Assembly (NCBI GenBank): GCA_003228685.1
Contig: QIFC01000117.1
Location: 62,001 to 126,000 of the forward strand
DNA length: 64,000 bases
Direction: 5' to 3'
From: Chloroflexota bacterium
GTDB taxonomy: Bacteria > Chloroflexota > Dehalococcoidia > DSTF01 > RBG-16-68-14
In this document: positions 60,874 to 64,000 of the stretch, piece after piece
Position numbering within the stretch: the stretch's first letter is position 1
Layout: each line of letters opens with the position of its first letter
Notes under the pieces: generated by a model
Database searches by the model: none
What the model saw: the letters and a program-made list of their open reading frames with translations, nothing else
What the model was told of the DNA's origin: nothing
Position numbers and translations under genes: made by a program

Positions 60874-61704
60874 ATGCCACTCTACATGGACAGGCACGAG
60901 GCCAAGGGCGCCAGACCTGAAGACGTGGCTGCGGCGCATGTCAAGGACATGGCGATGCAGCAAAAGCACGACGTCAACTTCATCACGTACTGGTTCGACT
61001 CCGACGCCGAGCGCATCTTCTGCCTCGCAGACGCCCCGACCAAAGAGGCCATGGAGACGGTCCACCGCGAAGCCCACGGCCTTATCCCCAACGAGATCCT
61101 TGAGGTGAATCCCGGCCTCGTCGCGGACTTTCTTGGCAAGGTCGAGGACACAGCGGCATCAGAGACCAATTTCAAGCCGGAAGACCCACCTGAGGAGTCG
61201 GCGTTTCGGACCATCCTGTTTACGGACATGGTCGGCTCCACGTCGATGACCCAACGCCTCGGCGATGCGGCTGCGATGGAGCTACTCCGCGCGCACGACA
61301 AGATCATTCGTACTGCGCTCGACGAACATCGTGGTTCCGAAGTCAAGCACACCGGCGATGGCATCATGGCGTCCTTCCTCGACGCTTCATCAGGCGTCGA
61401 GTGCTCGATCTCCATTCAGCGCGCGTTCCACACCCACGCCGAGGCGAGCCCTGGACGCAGCGTCCAAGTACGCATCGGCCTGACCGCGGGCGAGCCGGTC
61501 ATGGAACACAACGATCTCTTTGGCGCCGCCGTCCAGCTTGCCGCCCGCATCTGCGACTGCGCCGACGCGAGCGGCATCCTCGTGGCGAACGTCATCCGCG
61601 AACTGTGCATCGGCAAGGGTTTCCTGTTCGCCGACACGGGCGAACAAGCGCTGCGGGGCTTCGAAGACGCCGTGCGCCTCTACGAAGTTCGCTGGCAGAA
61701 CTGA
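60874..61704 (+). CDS. DUF4242 domain fused to class III adenylate/guanylate cyclase domain
   Basis: A 276-residue protein. Residues 1-85 match the DUF4242 ferredoxin-like fold ([12 protein letters not shown], then [20 protein letters not shown]), related to nickel-binding SCO4226-type proteins. Residues 108-276 form a CHD cyclase domain: FTDMVGST near 115 and KHTGDG near 158 supply the two metal aspartates. The transition-state segment is VQLAAR, so the usual Asn is Gln while Arg is kept. GGAGGG precedes ATG 60874. Coupled to the esterase gene by a one-base overlap. It could be a cyclase tuned by a metal or small ligand. Confidence 0.83.
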   Translation: MPLYMDRHEAKGARPEDVAAAHVKDMAMQQKHDVNFITYWFDSDAERIFCLADAPTKEAMETVHREAHGLIPNEILEVNPGLVADFLGKVEDTAASETNFKPEDPPEESAFRTILFTDMVGSTSMTQRLGDAAAMELLRAHDKIIRTALDEHRGSEVKHTGDGIMASFLDASSGVECSISIQRAFHTHAEASPGRSVQVRIGLTAGEPVMEHNDLFGAAVQLAARICDCADASGILVANVIRELCIGKGFLFADTGEQALRGFEDAVRLYEVRWQN

Positions 61705-62636
61705 TGGCACTCCACCCAGCCGTCAAGGCGCTCCTCGACCAAGCTGCTGCGCAGAACGCGCCGCCGCTTAACAGTCTGCCCGTCGAGGCCGCCCGTCAGG
61801 GCTTCCGCGCGATGCGGGGCATGGCTGGTGCACCGGAGCCGGTCGATAGCGTCGAGGACCGCACGGTGCCAGGCCCGGCCGGAGAGATCCCCGTCCGCGT
61901 CTACAAGCCGGAGAGTGACGCGCCGCTCCCCGTGCTCGTCTCCTTCCACGGTGGCGGTTGGGTCATCGGCGACTTGGACACGCACGACGCCGTCTGCCGT
62001 TCGTTGGCCAACGCCGCCGGCTGCATCATCATGTCGGTGGACTACCGTCTCGCGCCGGAGCACAAGTTCCCCGCCGCCGTGGAGGATGCGTATGCCGCGA
62101 CCGAATGGGCCGCCGCGAGCGCCGCGGAAATCGGCGGCGACGCGTCGCGCATCGCCGTGGGCGGCGAAAGCGCGGGCGGCAACCTAGCGGCCGTCGTCGC
62201 GCAGCTCGCCAGAGATCGAGATGGTCCTATCCTCGTCTACCAACTGCTGGCCTACCCCGTGACGGACTTCGGTTTCGAGACGCCCTCCTATCAGGAGAAC
62301 GCCGATGGCTACTTCCTCACGAAGGAGACGATGCGTTGGTTCTGGGACCTCTATCTCAACGACCATTCCGAAGGCGCCGATCCGAAGGCATCCCCGCTAC
62401 GCGCGGCGGACGTCAGCGGCCTTCCTCCGGGTATCGTCATCACGCCCGAGTACGACCCGCTGCGAGACGAGGGCGAGGAGTACGGCATGCGCCTTCAAGA
62501 GGCAGGTGTCGACTTCGAGATCTGGCGCGCCGAGGGCACGATCCATGGCTTCCTCGGCATGACGAACGTCCTCCCGGAGGCCAAGGACGCCATCCTACGC
62601 CTCGGTGGCAAGCTTAAGACCGCCTTCGCCGCGTAA
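61704..62636 (+). CDS. HSL-family (family IV) esterase
   Basis: A 310-residue alpha/beta hydrolase of the hormone-sensitive lipase group. The oxyanion motif HGGGW is near 81-85, [12 protein letters not shown] follows, the nucleophile is in GESAGG (Ser near 156), the acid is in [11 protein letters not shown] near 252 and the histidine in IHGF near 282. ATG 61704 overlaps the cyclase stop (TGATG). Probably acts on short or medium acyl esters. Confidence 0.92.
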   Translation: MALHPAVKALLDQAAAQNAPPLNSLPVEAARQGFRAMRGMAGAPEPVDSVEDRTVPGPAGEIPVRVYKPESDAPLPVLVSFHGGGWVIGDLDTHDAVCRSLANAAGCIIMSVDYRLAPEHKFPAAVEDAYAATEWAAASAAEIGGDASRIAVGGESAGGNLAAVVAQLARDRDGPILVYQLLAYPVTDFGFETPSYQENADGYFLTKETMRWFWDLYLNDHSEGADPKASPLRAADVSGLPPGIVITPEYDPLRDEGEEYGMRLQEAGVDFEIWRAEGTIHGFLGMTNVLPEAKDAILRLGGKLKTAFAA

Positions 62637-62683
62637 GCAAAGAAGCAAGCGTTTCGCGGTTCTCCCACGCTGCTCGTCTACAG

Positions 62684-62715
62684 CTGCGGATGTAGCTACG
62701 GACTTCAGTCCGCAG
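62684..62715. terminator. compact inverted repeats between convergent genes
   Basis: CGGACT (62699-62704) and AGTCCG (62707-62712) form a tight hairpin; CTGCGG (62684-62689) can alternatively pair with CCGCAG (62710-62715). It lies between the esterase and the convergent ferritin-like gene, without a T-run, and may be a terminator or an intergenic repeat. Confidence 0.35.
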
Positions 62716-62727
62716 ACGATGACGTAA

Positions 62728-63180
62728 TTAGAGCCGCGCGTCGCCCTCCAGCGTCTCTTCCAGCATCATCTTGAACTGAGGCCCAACGCGCTGCTTGCGC
62801 TCGGGCAGGCCCGCCACCTCAAGGCGGTGCATGTATTCTTTCATCTGGCGGCGGAAGGCGGCCATCGTCATGTTCTGGCCCTCTTGCTGACCTCCCAGCT
62901 TGTAGCTGAACAGCGCGCCTAGTGACGTGCCAAAGTTGGGCGAACCGCCCGCGACACCGCCTGCGCTGCCACCCTGGATCGCTGGCTCGGCATAGTCCAG
63001 GTAGCCGTGGATCTCCTCGCGACGCCAGGGCTGCGTCTCCAGGATGTACTTTAGGTGCATCACGCCGAACGCTACGTGGCGCGATTCGTCCTGCGCTGCC
63101 AGGCGGAAGATCCGCTTCTCCGCCGGGGAGTTCGCGATGTACTCGCCCATCCGGAAGACCGACTGCACCTCGACGGTCAC
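62728..63180 (-). CDS. short ferritin-like/diiron protein (half-length)
   Basis: A 150-residue protein matching the second half of ferritin-like diiron proteins: VEVQSVFRMGEYIANS, then DESRHVAFGVMHL with the ExxH pair at 32-35. A normal diiron site needs another ExxH-containing helix pair, which is not present here. GTG 63180 follows GAGGAGG by six bases, so this short form has a proper start and is not an obvious frameshift product. It may pair as a dimer or be a decayed gene. Confidence 0.6.
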   Translation of the reverse strand: MTVEVQSVFRMGEYIANSPAEKRIFRLAAQDESRHVAFGVMHLKYILETQPWRREEIHGYLDYAEPAIQGGSAGGVAGGSPNFGTSLGALFSYKLGGQQEGQNMTMAAFRRQMKEYMHRLEVAGLPERKQRVGPQFKMMLEETLEGDARL

Positions 63181-63268
63181 ATCGCGCCTCCTCGTTCGAG
63201 CCTAGCTTACCGAGATCTTATGCTAGGTCGGTTCGGCTGTCAACAAGGGTGTCAATTGAGGGCGGACC

Positions 63269-63997
63269 TTATGGCCCGTGCCGCTCGCGCGTCACTTGAA
63301 GCTGGCCAAGCCCCAGCTTGGCCTCTTCCGCCCTCGCCGAATCGCTTAGCTGGCCCTCGAAAGCCTTCGTCGCTGCTTCGTATGCTCGTTCACCATCAGC
63401 GTCGCCATCAATCCAGCGAGCCAGGCCTAGGTAACCCGAGTTCAAGATCACTGCATACGTGCCGTCAAGTCCAATCGTAGCAGGCTCATTCTGGGCCCCC
63501 GCCGCCTCCTCTGCGAACTCCAGCGACGCCGTCCAACTTCGGATCGCTGCCGCCGCGTCCCCTGACGCGAGTTGATGAATGCCACGCACCCAGTAGTCGT
63601 TCGAGATCGGCATCGGTTGGCCGGCCGGCTGGCTCCAGAGGAGGCAGTCCGTTGCGGCCTGCACGCCACGGATGTGGTGAGCTGGCGTGCGGGGCAGGTC
63701 ATCTCCCGGCCAGCAGTCGGCCAGCTCCGCCGCCAGATTGTAGCTGACGATATGCGCTCCATGGACGCACTGCCCACGCGTATCCTCGTCGACGGCGTAT
63801 TCAGCCTGACGGAGCATCTCGGCAACCCCCGCGTCCGAGACGGTGATCAGATCGTCGAGGCGCTTGTCAGCGGAATCCGCGGGCGCGAGCACCAGCTTCG
63901 AAGCGATGTAAAGCACGCGCCGCAGCGGGTCGCTATCGAATCCTTCGATGTAGGCGATCACCGCCCGCGCGCCCCCACCTTCGAGAGCTTGCTTCAT
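63269..63997 (-). CDS. unidentified helical protein (possibly 5'-truncated by the window edge)
   Basis: A 242-codon frame with an ATG three bases from the window edge, so the true start may lie outside. The sequence is alpha-helical and Ala-rich, with TPR-like stretches (ASGDAAAAIRSWTASLEFAE, then YLGLARWIDGDADGERAYEA). No catalytic motif, signal peptide or membrane helix is seen. I do not recognise the family. Confidence 0.5.
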   Translation of the reverse strand: MKQALEGGGARAVIAYIEGFDSDPLRRVLYIASKLVLAPADSADKRLDDLITVSDAGVAEMLRQAEYAVDEDTRGQCVHGAHIVSYNLAAELADCWPGDDLPRTPAHHIRGVQAATDCLLWSQPAGQPMPISNDYWVRGIHQLASGDAAAAIRSWTASLEFAEEAAGAQNEPATIGLDGTYAVILNSGYLGLARWIDGDADGERAYEAATKAFEGQLSDSARAEEAKLGLGQLQVTRERHGP

Positions 63998-64000
63998 CGC

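Noticed and set aside
1-64000. CRISPR arrays, insertion sequences, prophage or attachment sites
   Set aside because: No regularly spaced repeats, transposase or integrase motifs, or terminal inverted repeats were seen.

Overview
The window is about 64 kb of densely packed bacterial chromosome with moderately high GC. It is almost entirely housekeeping genes, with few accessory genes and no CRISPR array, rRNA, tRNA, transposase or prophage that I can see. The gene mix best fits a free-living aerobic member of the Chloroflexota, probably a Dehalococcoidia/SAR202-type lineage. The pointers are a 14-subunit-type NADH dehydrogenase operon without the NADH-input genes, a GuaB3-type IMP dehydrogenase, a glycolate oxidase operon (glcDEF), an F420/deazaflavin-type nitroreductase relative, paired MaoC-type dehydratases, a DUF4242-cyclase fusion, and a PD40-propeller secreted protein with GDTN repeats. 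The assignment is inference; no rRNA or marker tree was available.

Layout. 1-3.3 kb: minus-strand pyrimidine operon (pyrR-pyrB-pyrC-next gene) with a PyrR-type attenuator leader, divergent from argF. 4.2-9.9 kb: a tightly overlapping plus-strand operon cdaA-cdaR-der-plsY-HNH-HEAT (c-di-AMP synthesis, ribosome assembly, phospholipid synthesis). 10-14.4 kb: GNAT, two MaoC dehydratases, a PHP phosphoesterase and a membrane-anchored propeller protein with calcium-binding repeats. 14.6-23.8 kb: nuoA-C-D-H-J-K-(small protein)-L-M-N, with nuoB and nuoI missing from their usual places. 23.9-25.5 kb: secreted PD40 propeller with dockerin-like tail. 25.5-30.7 kb: ybeY-dnaX-ybaB-recR, then recO and an FmdB-like zinc ribbon. 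30.8-35.5 kb, minus: rsmI-metG-tatD-prenyl synthase-zinc ribbon. 35.7-38.8 kb: guaB3, then prfA-prmC on the minus strand. 39-46 kb: SelW-like, J-like membrane protein, stand-alone RAM domain, and glcDEF coupled to a nucleoside phosphorylase and a P-loop kinase. 46-52.6 kb: accessory enzymes (DDN-like, GNAT, fused kinase, lipocalin-like, SDR, hydrolase, methyltransferase). 52.6-53.7 kb: a c-di-GMP-I (GEMM) riboswitch ahead of a FliA/SigD-like sigma factor. 53.9-60.8 kb: zinc-cysteine protein, hflX (minus) and the purine run purD-purE-purB-(membrane protein)-purC-purS. 60.9-64 kb: DUF4242-cyclase, esterase, short ferritin-like protein and an unidentified helical protein.

The most interesting signals are the c-di-GMP riboswitch controlling a sigma factor, the complex I operon lacking both connecting-arm iron-sulfur subunits but carrying an extra small gene, the well-formed PyrR attenuator, an HNH gene wired by start/stop overlaps into an essential operon, and several -10 boxes so close to start codons that leaderless mRNAs are likely.
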